From contig JAUWLF010000002.1 of NCBI GenBank assembly GCA_030613785.1, positions 1-64,000 on the forward strand: a stretch of 64,000 bases of DNA, given 5' to 3'. This DNA comes from Chloroflexota bacterium (GTDB lineage: Bacteria; Chloroflexota; Anaerolineae; UBA7937; B3-Chlor). The translations under genes and the position numbers were made by a program. A model generated the notes under the pieces. That model did not search any database. It had not been told where the DNA came from and saw only the letters and a list, made by a program, of their open reading frames with translations. Positions 54,261-63,045 of the stretch are shown piece by piece (position 1 is the first letter of the stretch; every line of letters begins with the position of its first letter).

Positions 54261-56048
54261 TTGAAGGCTGGGCAAGGCAAGCACAGAGGACTGAAGATAG
54301 TAAGTTGCATCTGCTTCCTATTGATCGTTGTGGCGCTTATCCTGATTGATGGGAACTCACCTGCCATAGGGTACGAGCTATCTGTCTACGAGAGCCTGCC
54401 GCCGTTGACATGGATCTGCCTGATCGCCGCGCTCGCCGGCGGAACGGGCGTGATAGTCCACCAGGCCTTTGCTGGCCGCAAGAGCGAATATTGGCTCCTC
54501 GGGTTCTTCATACTAATGTTCAGTATCTCAATTGTTCTTTTGCTACCTGCTTTCAAGGGTTATCACCTGTACGGTTCCGCTGATACCGCGGCCCACGCCA
54601 TGTTCGCAGATGTTGTCGTCTCGAAAGGTCACTTCCACCGAGGTAACAGCTATCCTATGATCCACATCCTGACGGCGGAACTTGCGGAGCTCTCCAGTGC
54701 GCGACCTGAGGCCATAAACAAATACATTCCTGCGTTGTTCACCCTTCTGTTTATTCTCTTTAGCTATCTTCTGGCTCGAAGCGTGATGCCCAAGAAGGGT
54801 CAGGCGCTGTTGGCGGCAGCCACCACCGCTCTGTTCTTCAACTACTACCATGTGTGTGTCTACCCTCAGACCTTGTCGATCATGTTGCTCCCCATGGTAT
54901 TCTATCTCTATTTCGAGGGCTTCCGGACTTCCTCGGTATCATTCAAGGTCGTTTTTGTGATAGTCTTGTTGCTGTTTTCCTATTTTCATCCGGCCACAGC
55001 GGCAGCGTTGATCGTCAGCTTCCTGGCCGCCGAGGCAGCGAAGCTGATCTGGAGGCTGAGGATGGGGGCGCGACCTGCGGTCGCCAGCAAAGGGCTGGAC
55101 CGCATCACCTTGGAGCCCACGCTCATTTCCTCTATCACCTTCCTGACCTGGATCTCATCCGCCGAGATATTCGGGACAACCATTCGCAGAAGCCTATTCT
55201 GGCTGCGGGGTGAAATAGATCGAGTCCCTCACGTAGAAATCCTGGAGAAAACCTTGGAAGAACAGCACTTGGATATCCTCCACCAGGTAGAGCTCGTCCT
55301 GAAGATGTATGGAGACAACTTGATATACCTGGCCCTCTCTGCAATCGCGCTGCTGATTATCGGCTGGGGATTCTGGCGCCGTCGCGATGAGCTCAAGCAT
55401 CTCTTTACACTGTCCATGCCCTTCCTGGTGAGCGGACCCGTGTGGGTCCTGATTTTCTTCGCCACCTTGCGGGTGACTGTGGGCAGGCTACTGGGCGCCA
55501 ACACCATGATGTGGGCCACCCCTGTGTTCGCCGCCTTTGCTCTACACGAGATGTTCGCAAGGTGGAGAAGAGCAGGTGTTTTGGTCGTGACATCCATCTT
55601 GATCTGCGCCTCGGTGGTGGGCATATTCGCCGTCTATCAGTCTCCCTATATCCTGCAGGTAAGCTGGCAGGTGACTGGTCAGGATATTGAGGGCTCGCGG
55701 TGGTTCAACACCAATGCCCAGCTCCTAGGAAAGGACTGGTTCGCCAGTCTAGGCGGCCCCGCTGCATACAGGGTGGCAGGCAGGATTAGCTTACCCGAGC
55801 ACTTTGGATATGGACAGAGGCAGACGGTGGGGGCCTCCTTGAGATGGAGCACCTACCTGGTAGTTGGAAGGCGTTTCATATTGGGCAGTGCTCATCCGAC
55901 CCTTGCCAGGGCTACGACTTCCTCGCCCGACCTGTTCACAACCGGGTTCAGCCCAGCCGACTTCGAACGCCTGGTGTTGGATCCCACTGTCAACCGACTA
56001 TACTCGAACGGCGAACTGGACGTGTTCTGGATCACGGCTGAGAGATAG
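54261..56048 (+). CDS. Multi-pass membrane protein, GT-C glycosyltransferase-like
   Basis: 595 residues from a TTG start. Two N-terminal helices are followed by about ten more, and a periplasmic tail (about 460-595) ends the chain. The first outer loop has YGSADTAAHAMFADVVVSKGHF, an acidic-centre loop like that of GT-C enzymes that use polyprenyl-linked sugars, followed by YPMIHILTAEL. I do not recognise a closer family. It may transfer a sugar outside the membrane or flip the glycan. Confidence 0.65.
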   Translation: MKAGQGKHRGLKIVSCICFLLIVVALILIDGNSPAIGYELSVYESLPPLTWICLIAALAGGTGVIVHQAFAGRKSEYWLLGFFILMFSISIVLLLPAFKGYHLYGSADTAAHAMFADVVVSKGHFHRGNSYPMIHILTAELAELSSARPEAINKYIPALFTLLFILFSYLLARSVMPKKGQALLAAATTALFFNYYHVCVYPQTLSIMLLPMVFYLYFEGFRTSSVSFKVVFVIVLLLFSYFHPATAAALIVSFLAAEAAKLIWRLRMGARPAVASKGLDRITLEPTLISSITFLTWISSAEIFGTTIRRSLFWLRGEIDRVPHVEILEKTLEEQHLDILHQVELVLKMYGDNLIYLALSAIALLIIGWGFWRRRDELKHLFTLSMPFLVSGPVWVLIFFATLRVTVGRLLGANTMMWATPVFAAFALHEMFARWRRAGVLVVTSILICASVVGIFAVYQSPYILQVSWQVTGQDIEGSRWFNTNAQLLGKDWFASLGGPAAYRVAGRISLPEHFGYGQRQTVGASLRWSTYLVVGRRFILGSAHPTLARATTSSPDLFTTGFSPADFERLVLDPTVNRLYSNGELDVFWITAER

Positions 56049-56052
56049 GAAC

Positions 56053-57099
56053 ATGAGGGTAGCCCTGGTGGCGGATACCTTCTCGGTGGAGAAAGGGACA
56101 GGGATTGCGAGATACAGTCGGGAGATGTTGGCGGGATTGACCAGCAAGGGATTGCATGTCGAAGCGATAGCTCCCAAACCTCCTAACCTGCCTCTTGGCA
56201 TGGCCATCAATCACGCACTCAAAATGCCCTACCTCGTTCGAAGCAAGGCAGATCATCTTGATCTCATACACGCGACAAGCCCCATCACCGCGCTTGCTTT
56301 CCCTCTGCTTAGTAAGCCAAGAGTGGTCACCTACTGGGATCTGGTCTCTTTGCTCTGTGACAATACGAGCAGTGCCTCTCACACGAGATTCTTTGCGCCC
56401 CTCTTTCTTCGCATTGGCAAGTTCGCAGATGCGATCATTGCTTCTTCATCTCAGACGAAAGAGGAGATGATTGCTCACCTGGGAATTCCCGGCGACAAAA
56501 TCACGGTCATCAATCCCGGCATCGCCGAGATGTTCAGGCCTATGAATGTTGACTCTCGAGACGAATTCGTCATCGGCTATGTGGGCGCTTTGAACCGCAG
56601 GAAGGGCATAGATTACCTGCTGAGGGCTCTCCACGCATTGCAGGATAAGCAGCTCAAGCTCCCAGTCAAGCTTGTCCTCTGCGGCGCCAAAGACGTGGAG
56701 TATCGTGCCCTGGTGAGGCTGGCTACCGACCTCAGGGTGGATGAACACGTAGAATTTAGGGGTTTTGTGGCGGGGGAGGGATTGGTAAGAGCGTATAATT
56801 CCTTCGATCTCTTCGTCCTTCCCAGCGAGTGGGAAGGGTTCGGTTTCCCCATCCTCGAGGCCCAAAGGTGTGGGGTGCCGGTGATTATCAGAGAGGACGC
56901 ACACATCCCACCAGAGGTGTCGATGTGCTGCTTGAAAGCCACCTCAGAGCAGGATATGGCCGACAAGATCTATCAGCTTCTCATGGATGAGAGCCTCAGG
57001 CAAACGATCATAGAGCAAGGATTCGAGTACAGCCAGCAGTTCACCTGGGAAAGAACTGTGCAGGAAACCCTGAAGGTGTATGAGGAGGCTATGTCTTAG
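56053..57099 (+). CDS. Glycosyltransferase family 4
   Basis: 348 residues from ATG 56053; the longer track ORF overlaps the previous gene. The GT-B fold shows in EKGTGIARYSREML (acceptor side), VINPGIAEMFRP, FVIGYVGALNRRKGIDYLLRAL and LPSEWEGFGFPILEAQRCGVPVI. Five bases after the membrane protein. The last gene before a repeat-bearing spacer. Confidence 0.9.
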   Translation: MRVALVADTFSVEKGTGIARYSREMLAGLTSKGLHVEAIAPKPPNLPLGMAINHALKMPYLVRSKADHLDLIHATSPITALAFPLLSKPRVVTYWDLVSLLCDNTSSASHTRFFAPLFLRIGKFADAIIASSSQTKEEMIAHLGIPGDKITVINPGIAEMFRPMNVDSRDEFVIGYVGALNRRKGIDYLLRALHALQDKQLKLPVKLVLCGAKDVEYRALVRLATDLRVDEHVEFRGFVAGEGLVRAYNSFDLFVLPSEWEGFGFPILEAQRCGVPVIIREDAHIPPEVSMCCLKATSEQDMADKIYQLLMDESLRQTIIEQGFEYSQQFTWERTVQETLKVYEEAMS

Positions 57100-57179
57100 A
57101 TGCCGCCGTTCTACAGCCATATGGTCCGCCTGGTTTCGAGAGGCTGAGAGGATGTGGCAAACGTCCTGGAGAGGTAGCG

Positions 57180-57273
57180 CCCTCCCCCTGAATGGGGGAG
57201 GGATGGGGTGGGGGTGAACGATGCAAGCAGTAAGCCTGTCACCCTCCCCCAGCCCCTCCCGGCGAGGGAGGGG
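57180..57273. repeat. Head-to-head G-rich inverted repeats with quadruplex potential
   Basis: CCCTCCCCC-TGAAT-GGGGGAGGG (57180-57202) and CCCCTCCC-GGCGA-GGGAGGGG (57253-57273) are two perfect hairpins. The first continues as GGGAGGGATGGGGTGGGGGTGA, and the second, read in reverse, as GGGAGGGGCTGGGGGAGGGTGA, so they are inverted copies of one unit. Bases 57194-57214 have four G-runs with loops of 1-2 bases. It resembles small palindromic intergenic elements (MITE-like). The spacer 57100-57541 carries no gene. Confidence 0.6.
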
Positions 57274-57423
57274 AGCGAAAAGACCAGCTTTTTTCCAATA
57301 GTTGTCAAATGCACCGTGAGTAGGCTGGAGGCCGTACCTGTCCTGAGCCAAGACGAAGGATCGAAGGGTGCAGTCCAGCGGCAGCCTCGAGAAGCGTTTT
57401 TCGACACTCTCGAGCTGAGGCAT

Positions 57424-57452
57424 TTGAATTTGGCTGCCTTTGGGTGTATGAT
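57424..57452 (+). promoter_or_regulatory. Promoter upstream of the polysaccharide export genes
   Basis: TTGAAT, 17-base spacer, TATGAT (57447-57452). Start near 57459, about 80 bases before the Wzm start. The repeat just upstream suggests that a new transcript begins here. Confidence 0.5.
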
Positions 57453-57541
57453 TGACCCGTCACTGAACACCGCGACCATTTGTCGCCATGCAGTGAGCGA
57501 CATTGCCGGGCAGGGAGCTATGGGAGATTTGAGAGGTCAGG

Positions 57542-58414
57542 ATGGCGACGAGCATTGATAGCAAGTCGGAACTCTCAGCCATTCCGACGGCTGAGGAAAT
57601 ACCCACCATACTGATCCGCCCGTCACGGGGCTGGGTCTCGCTCAATTTGCGAGACCTGTGGCAGTATCGCGAACTCCTCTACTTCCTCACCTGGCGTGAC
57701 ATCAAGGTGCGGTACAAGCAGACGGTTCTGGGAGCGGCCTGGGCGGTACTTCAACCCTTTCTCACGATGGTAGTGTTCAGCATCTTCTTCGGAAGGCTGG
57801 CCCAGATCCCCTCAGACGGGATTCCCTATCCCATCTTCGCCTACTGCGCGCTGGTCCCCTGGAGCTATTTTGCCGGGTCGTTGGACCGGGCTGGCAACAG
57901 CCTCGTGGGCAGCGCCAACTTGATCACCAAAGTGTACTTCCCGCGGTTGGCCATCCCCATGTCGGCAGTGTTGGCAGGCTTGCTGGATTTTGCCATCGCT
58001 TTTGTTGTGTTGTTGGGTATGATGTTCTATTACGGCATCGTCCCCACGGCAGCCATCTTGACACTGCCTCTGTTCTTGCTGTTGGCCATTGCGACGGCCC
58101 TGGCCGTGGGCCTCTGGCTGTCGGCGCTCAACGTGCAGTATCGAGACGTGCGCTACACGATCCCCTTCCTCACCCAGTTCTGGCTCTTTGCCACGCCCAT
58201 CGCCTACCCCAGCAGCCTGGTGCCGGAACGCTGGCGAGCCTTGTATGGGCTGAACCCCATGGCCGGAGTGGTGGAGGGGTTCCGTTGGGCCTTGTTGGGC
58301 AAGGAACCACCCGGTCCACTCATGGCCGTTTCCGTAGTGGTTGTGATCCTGCTGCTCATCGGCGGACTGTACTACTTCCGCCGCATGGAGAAGACCTTTG
58401 CGGACGTGGTCTGA
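57542..58414 (+). CDS. wzm: Polysaccharide ABC exporter permease (Wzm/TagG type)
   Basis: 290 residues, ABC-2 family. The N-terminal amphipathic helix and DLWQYRELLYFLTWRDIKVRYKQTVLGAAWAVLQP are diagnostic; six membrane helices follow, with ALYGLNPMAGVVEGFRWALLG near the end. It exports a lipid-linked glycan together with the Wzt-type ATPase at 58849. A small unrelated gene separates the two. Confidence 0.92.
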   Translation: MATSIDSKSELSAIPTAEEIPTILIRPSRGWVSLNLRDLWQYRELLYFLTWRDIKVRYKQTVLGAAWAVLQPFLTMVVFSIFFGRLAQIPSDGIPYPIFAYCALVPWSYFAGSLDRAGNSLVGSANLITKVYFPRLAIPMSAVLAGLLDFAIAFVVLLGMMFYYGIVPTAAILTLPLFLLLAIATALAVGLWLSALNVQYRDVRYTIPFLTQFWLFATPIAYPSSLVPERWRALYGLNPMAGVVEGFRWALLGKEPPGPLMAVSVVVVILLLIGGLYYFRRMEKTFADVV

Positions 58415-58449
58415 TTTCGAATTTCGAAACTCGAATTGGGAATTTGCCT

Positions 58450-58806
58450 ATGGATAAGGTTGAATTGGAACAACGAACGAGACGCTTCGCGTTGCGCGTC
58501 GTTCGCTTTGTATCGGGCCTGGCGAAGAGCAAGGTGACCGACGTGTTAGGCTATCAGTTGTTGAAGTCGGGAACCTCGATTGGCGCTAACTACCGTGAGG
58601 CTAACCGGGCCGAGTCCCGTAACGACTTCATTCATAAGATCGCCATTGTGGAGAAGGAAGCGGCTGAAACCCAATACTGGTTGGAACTCTGTGAAGATGC
58701 CGCAATTGGTGATCCTGCGGAGCGTCGCTGGTCGCTCCAAGAGTCTGGCGAACTTGTGGCCATCTTCGCTGCATCGGGCAAGACTGCCAAGGCTGGTCGC
58801 AAGTGA
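58450..58806 (+). CDS. Four-helix-bundle protein (23S rRNA intervening-sequence protein family)
   Basis: 118 residues. The family hallmark is LGYQLLKSGTSIGANYREANRAESRNDFIHKIAIVEKEAAETQYWLEL, ending in the usual ELVAIFAASGKTAK. Members occur in 23S rRNA insertions and as isolated intergenic genes of unknown role. It is flanked by A+T-rich sequence with AATTGGGAATTTG (58434-58446) before its ATG and AATTGGGATTTG (58835-58846) before the next ATG, as if a cassette had entered between wzm and wzt and duplicated the pre-start motif. The longer track ORF is rejected. Confidence 0.88.
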   Translation: MDKVELEQRTRRFALRVVRFVSGLAKSKVTDVLGYQLLKSGTSIGANYREANRAESRNDFIHKIAIVEKEAAETQYWLELCEDAAIGDPAERRWSLQESGELVAIFAASGKTAKAGRK

Positions 58807-58848
58807 ACTCCGAAATTGGCAATTCGAATTTGCAAATTGGGATTTGTT

Positions 58849-60153
58849 ATGAGTGACATTGCCATCCGTGTTGAGAACCTTGGCAAGCGATACCGCATTG
58901 GCACACGCCAAGCACGATACGCAACCATCCGCGAGACGGTGACCGACCTCGCGACGGCGCCATTGCGCCGCCTGCGCCACCTTGGGCAGCCCACGCCAGC
59001 CGAAGAGACTATCTGGGCTCTGAAGGATGTATCCTTCGAGGTGAAGCACGGCGAAGTGCTGGGCATCATCGGCCGCAATGGCGCCGGCAAGACCACGCTA
59101 CTCAGAGTCCTGTGCCGCATCACTGACCCGACGGAAGGGTACGCCGAGATCCACGGGCGGGTAGGTTCCTTGCTGGAGGTGGGCACCGGCTTCCACCCCG
59201 AACTGACCGGCCGAGAGAACATCCACTTGAACGGCGCTATCCTGGGGATGAAGAAGGCTGAGATTGAGCGGAAGTTTGACGAGATTGTGGACTTCGCCGA
59301 GATAGAGAAGTTCCTTGACACACCAGTGAAGCGTTACTCCAGCGGGATGTACGTGCGGTTGGCCTTCGCTGTAGCTGCGCACCTGGAGCCAGAGATTCTC
59401 CTGGTGGACGAGGTGCTGGCAGTGGGGGATGCCGGGTTTCAGAAGAAGTGCCTTGGGAAGATGGAGGATGTAGCAAAGGAGGGCCGCACCGTCCTGTTCG
59501 TGAGCCACAACATGATCGCCCTGCGCAATCTGTGCCCCAAGGCGATCTGGCTGGAGGGCGGACACATCAGCGAGGGCGGCCCGTCGCAGGATGTTGTGTC
59601 CAACTATCTCAAGCTCCTCGCCACCAACGTGTACGAACAGGCGTGGGATGACCGGGCGAAGGCGCCAGGCAACGATAAGGTCCGCCTGCACCGGGTGTGG
59701 ATCGAACCGGACGATGGCACGGGCGACGCGGGGATGCCCAGGGAGACCCCGCTCACCGTTGGCGTCGAGTACTGGCACCTTGACCCGACGGCGCAGCTCC
59801 ATGTCACCCTTCAGGTCTATGTGGAGCAGCAGATTGTCGCTTTTACCACATCGTCGGGGCTTGATTCAGGCTGGCAGGGGGTCACGCACAGCGGCGGACT
59901 TGTCCGCAGCACCTGCCGGATCCCGGCGCATTTCCTCAACACAGGACAGCACCGGATCAATGTGCACATTGTGAGGGACCGAAGCACCGTGATACATAGG
60001 TTCGAAGACGCGCTCTCATTTGATGTGGTCGAGACAGAGCAGCGCTCAGGTGCGTGGTTTGGTAGGGTTGCCGGCGTGGTAAGGCCCACTTTGAGGTGGA
60101 GAACGAAATGCTTGGGCGGCCCGGACAATGAGTGTGCCCCGCGAGATCCATAG
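58849..60153 (+). CDS. wzt: Polysaccharide ABC exporter ATPase with C-terminal glycan-binding domain (Wzt type)
   Basis: 434 residues from ATG 58849. In the ATPase domain (about 1-250) Walker A is GRNGAGKTT, the signature is YSSGMYVRLAF, Walker B is EILLVDEVLAVGD, and LFVSHNM follows. The C-terminal part (about 275-410) is a beta-sandwich of the Wzt carbohydrate-binding type, which recognises the polymer's terminal modification. It powers export through Wzm. Confidence 0.92.
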   Translation: MSDIAIRVENLGKRYRIGTRQARYATIRETVTDLATAPLRRLRHLGQPTPAEETIWALKDVSFEVKHGEVLGIIGRNGAGKTTLLRVLCRITDPTEGYAEIHGRVGSLLEVGTGFHPELTGRENIHLNGAILGMKKAEIERKFDEIVDFAEIEKFLDTPVKRYSSGMYVRLAFAVAAHLEPEILLVDEVLAVGDAGFQKKCLGKMEDVAKEGRTVLFVSHNMIALRNLCPKAIWLEGGHISEGGPSQDVVSNYLKLLATNVYEQAWDDRAKAPGNDKVRLHRVWIEPDDGTGDAGMPRETPLTVGVEYWHLDPTAQLHVTLQVYVEQQIVAFTTSSGLDSGWQGVTHSGGLVRSTCRIPAHFLNTGQHRINVHIVRDRSTVIHRFEDALSFDVVETEQRSGAWFGRVAGVVRPTLRWRTKCLGGPDNECAPRDP

Positions 60154-60239
60154 GACACAAAAGACCGGCTCCTGCTATTGGCGTTGCAGGAAGCAGGAGG
60201 GTGTGGGAGGCACAAGAGGAGCACGCAAGATGACGAAGC

Positions 60240-61166
60240 ATGTGGAACTTGCGATTGTCGGATACTAGAGGAGACATGACACTGAGAACGAGCGAGCGCG
60301 CATGCCTACAGCCCATCCGTGCCCGAGTCCGGAGGGATCTTGTGCGCGCTGGCTATCACACCCGTCCGAGCTTTCTGATCATAGGCGCCCAGAAGAGCGG
60401 CACCAGTGCACTGCACAGCTACCTAAGCAGGTACCCCGGCATTGTCCCAGCTTCTCGGAAGGAGATTCACTTCTTCGACCAGGACCTCGCCTACTCTCGG
60501 GGAGTCCGCTGGTATCATGGCCATTTTCCGTTGCCGCATAGACTCGGGCGACACGCCGTCACATTCGAGGCTACTCCTTCCTATCTCTACCGTCGCAAGG
60601 TGCCAGAGCGCATTCTCAGTTACGAGCCCCAGATGAAGCTCGTGGTCTTGTTGAGAGACCCTGTGCAGAGAGCGTACTCTCAGTGGAACATGTACCGCCT
60701 CATGTTCGCCGACAGAAGTGGCGCCTTTGACGTGACACGACGTGCGTCCCCGGCAGTCCGCGAATGGGCAGATCAGATGCTGCCCCGGCAGGCATTCCAT
60801 GAATTCGAGCAGGCTGTCCAGGAGGAGATGGCAATCATGGCTGACGACACCGAATCTCCACCTGACTATCTCCGTCGTGGTCTATACTATGGGCAATTGC
60901 TGCGATACTTCGGATATTTCGGCCGTGACCAGATCTTCGTGGCCGAGTCCAAAGAGCTAAGGGACGACCCAGAGCGAGTGCTCAATGGGATTATCGACTT
61001 TCTGGGAATGCCCAGCTACGACTGGAGATCGCAACTACTCACGATGGTACACGTGAGGCAGTACGAGCAGAAGATGACGAACCAGATGGAAAGCTTCTTG
61101 AGGCAATTCTACAGGCCGCACAATGACCAGCTCTATGAGTTGCTTGGCCGGGAGTACGCTTGGTGA
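60240..61166 (+). CDS. Sulfotransferase family protein 1
   Basis: 308 residues (ATG 60240; ATG 60276 possible). The 5'-phosphosulfate loop is FLIIGAQKSGTSALHSYL, and the 3'-phosphate site lies near LVVLLRDPVQRAYSQWNMY. It should move sulfate from PAPS to a hydroxyl or amino group, probably of a sugar in this polymer. First of three such genes. Confidence 0.88.
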   Translation: MWNLRLSDTRGDMTLRTSERACLQPIRARVRRDLVRAGYHTRPSFLIIGAQKSGTSALHSYLSRYPGIVPASRKEIHFFDQDLAYSRGVRWYHGHFPLPHRLGRHAVTFEATPSYLYRRKVPERILSYEPQMKLVVLLRDPVQRAYSQWNMYRLMFADRSGAFDVTRRASPAVREWADQMLPRQAFHEFEQAVQEEMAIMADDTESPPDYLRRGLYYGQLLRYFGYFGRDQIFVAESKELRDDPERVLNGIIDFLGMPSYDWRSQLLTMVHVRQYEQKMTNQMESFLRQFYRPHNDQLYELLGREYAW

Positions 61167-61193
61167 CGGGCAAACGGAGATAGGACGTAGGCG

Positions 61194-61838
61194 ATGATGC
61201 TTCGGAGGTTATTCGGCGCGAGGAGAAGACCCAGAGTCTTTTGCATTGGTCGCAACAAAACAGGGACTACGTCGCTGGCAAGAGCGCTGCAAGACCTTGG
61301 CTACAAGGTGGGCCACCAACCGACCGCGGAACTGCTCCTGCACGAGTACGCCAAGAGGAACTTCCGACCAATCGTCGAGTACTGCCGCACAGCCGAGGCA
61401 TTCCAGGATATCCCATTTAGCCTGCCTCATACCTACCAGATATTGGACTACGCCTTCCCTGGATCCAAGTTCATTCTCTCCATCAGAGACGATGAGGATG
61501 AATGGTATCGTTCTCTCATCAGATTCCACCAAAAACGGTTAGGAGTACAGGGAAGAATAACAAGAGAGCATTTGCTCAACGATCGATACCGGTACAAAGG
61601 ATTCGTCTGGGAAGCCAACAGGATCGTCTACGATACACCGGAGGATGATCCTTACAGCGAAAGACTTGTCAAAGAGCACTATCTTCGACACAATGAGGAT
61701 GTCACCAAGTACTTCAAGTTCAGGGATAATCTGCTTGTGCTCAATCTTGGGGAGACAGGAAGCTACCAGAGATTCTGTGCTTTCCTGCAGGTTGAACCCG
61801 TGTACGAGGAGTTCCCCTGGCTCAACAGAAGTGGGTAA
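61194..61838 (+). CDS. Sulfotransferase family protein 2 (short, PF17784-like)
   Basis: 214 residues. The N-terminal loop FCIGRNKTGTTSLARALQDLGY matches the phosphosulfate-binding start of the short sulfotransferase family, followed by FILSIRDDEDEWYRSLIRFH (3'-phosphate region) and a C-terminal FPWLNRS. It lies 27 bases after sulfotransferase 1. Acceptor unknown. Confidence 0.8.
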   Translation: MMLRRLFGARRRPRVFCIGRNKTGTTSLARALQDLGYKVGHQPTAELLLHEYAKRNFRPIVEYCRTAEAFQDIPFSLPHTYQILDYAFPGSKFILSIRDDEDEWYRSLIRFHQKRLGVQGRITREHLLNDRYRYKGFVWEANRIVYDTPEDDPYSERLVKEHYLRHNEDVTKYFKFRDNLLVLNLGETGSYQRFCAFLQVEPVYEEFPWLNRSG

Positions 61839-62004
61839 GGATAGGTCATAGTATATGATCAATGTTACCAAGACGTACCTCCCGCCAGTCGACGAACAGC
61901 CTGCGTGTTGCAGGGTTTGCGGCCGTCCAATGCACTGGCAAGGACACACTGTTTTGCTCGTGCTGGTTGGTAGCCAGCTTGGTGGCCGGTAGGGGTTGTC
62001 AAGG

Positions 62005-63039
62005 ATGAGGCGCATTGTCGGTGGCATGTTTGGTCTCAAGGTGGAGCGCGATGCCAACTGCACCGCACCGCGATTCCTTGCGAAGGCGCATGTTCTGACG
62101 TCGACGGCACGCTCCGGGTTTGCTTTGGTTGTGGAGCATCTACGTCCGAGCCGCGTGTGGATGCCTTCCTACCTGTGCGATGTGCTGCTGAAGGCCGTTG
62201 CAGGCAGCATAGTCAGGTTGTATGCAATTGACTCGAGCCTCCAGATTGCCTCTGACGAATGGACGCGACAAGTTCAACCGCAAGATCTGGTGGTCTTCAT
62301 CGACTATTTCGGGTTCCCGACTGATACCGACTTGGTCAAGGCAGTCAAGCAGAGGCAAGCGTGGGTTCTTGAAGATGCGTGTCAAGCACTGCTATCCGCC
62401 GTAAGTAATCCGCTATCAGATTTCGTTCTGTATAGCCCTAGAAAGTTTCTCGGTGTGCCAGACGGTGGTGTCGTGATCATGAACAATGGGGAGCTGCCAT
62501 TGCCAGGCCAACTACCTGGTCCCCCGCCCGAGTGGTGGCTTCGCGCGGTGCATGCCTCTGTCTTGAGGCACGAGTTCGACCGCTTTGGCGGTGAACGAGG
62601 CTGGTATGACCTCTTCCAGAGGGTGGAGGCGAGTGGCCCAGTCAGGCCTTGCAGGATGAGTGAGCTGTCCCAGCTACTCCTCAGGTACCATTTCGACTAC
62701 AGGTCCATTGCCGAACGACGCAAAACCAACTACCAAACCCTCCTCCAGATGTTGGGTGAATATGCACTGTTCGGGGATTTGCAAGATGGCGTGGTACCGC
62801 TTGGTTTCCCTGTTCGCCTGCGAAACCGAGACGAAGTTCGCCGACAGTTGTTCGAGGAGAACATCTACCCACCAGTGCATTGGACCATTGACGGTTCTGT
62901 CCCTAAGGCATTCGCCGGGAGTCACAAGCTCTCTAGACAAATCTTGACGCTCGTGTGTGACCAGCGGTATGACAGGAGCGATATGGAGCGCATGGCGTGT
63001 GTGTTCATCCAAGAGGCAAGGCAGATTTCGGCGTCATAG
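62005..63039 (+). CDS. DegT/DnrJ/EryC1-fold protein (PLP aminotransferase-like)
   Basis: 344 residues from ATG 62005 (the track starts at a TTG nine bases earlier). The fold-I PLP signature appears as VLEDACQALL (Asp for the pyridine N) and VLYSPRKFLGVPDGGVVIM with a candidate Schiff-base Lys in SPRKFLG. The C-terminal region recalls sugar aminotransferases. Such enzymes make amino sugars on nucleotide sugars; the divergent N-terminus leaves room for a different role. Seven bases separate it from the next gene. Confidence 0.7.
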   Translation: MRRIVGGMFGLKVERDANCTAPRFLAKAHVLTSTARSGFALVVEHLRPSRVWMPSYLCDVLLKAVAGSIVRLYAIDSSLQIASDEWTRQVQPQDLVVFIDYFGFPTDTDLVKAVKQRQAWVLEDACQALLSAVSNPLSDFVLYSPRKFLGVPDGGVVIMNNGELPLPGQLPGPPPEWWLRAVHASVLRHEFDRFGGERGWYDLFQRVEASGPVRPCRMSELSQLLLRYHFDYRSIAERRKTNYQTLLQMLGEYALFGDLQDGVVPLGFPVRLRNRDEVRRQLFEENIYPPVHWTIDGSVPKAFAGSHKLSRQILTLVCDQRYDRSDMERMACVFIQEARQISAS

Positions 63040-63045
63040 ACAGAT

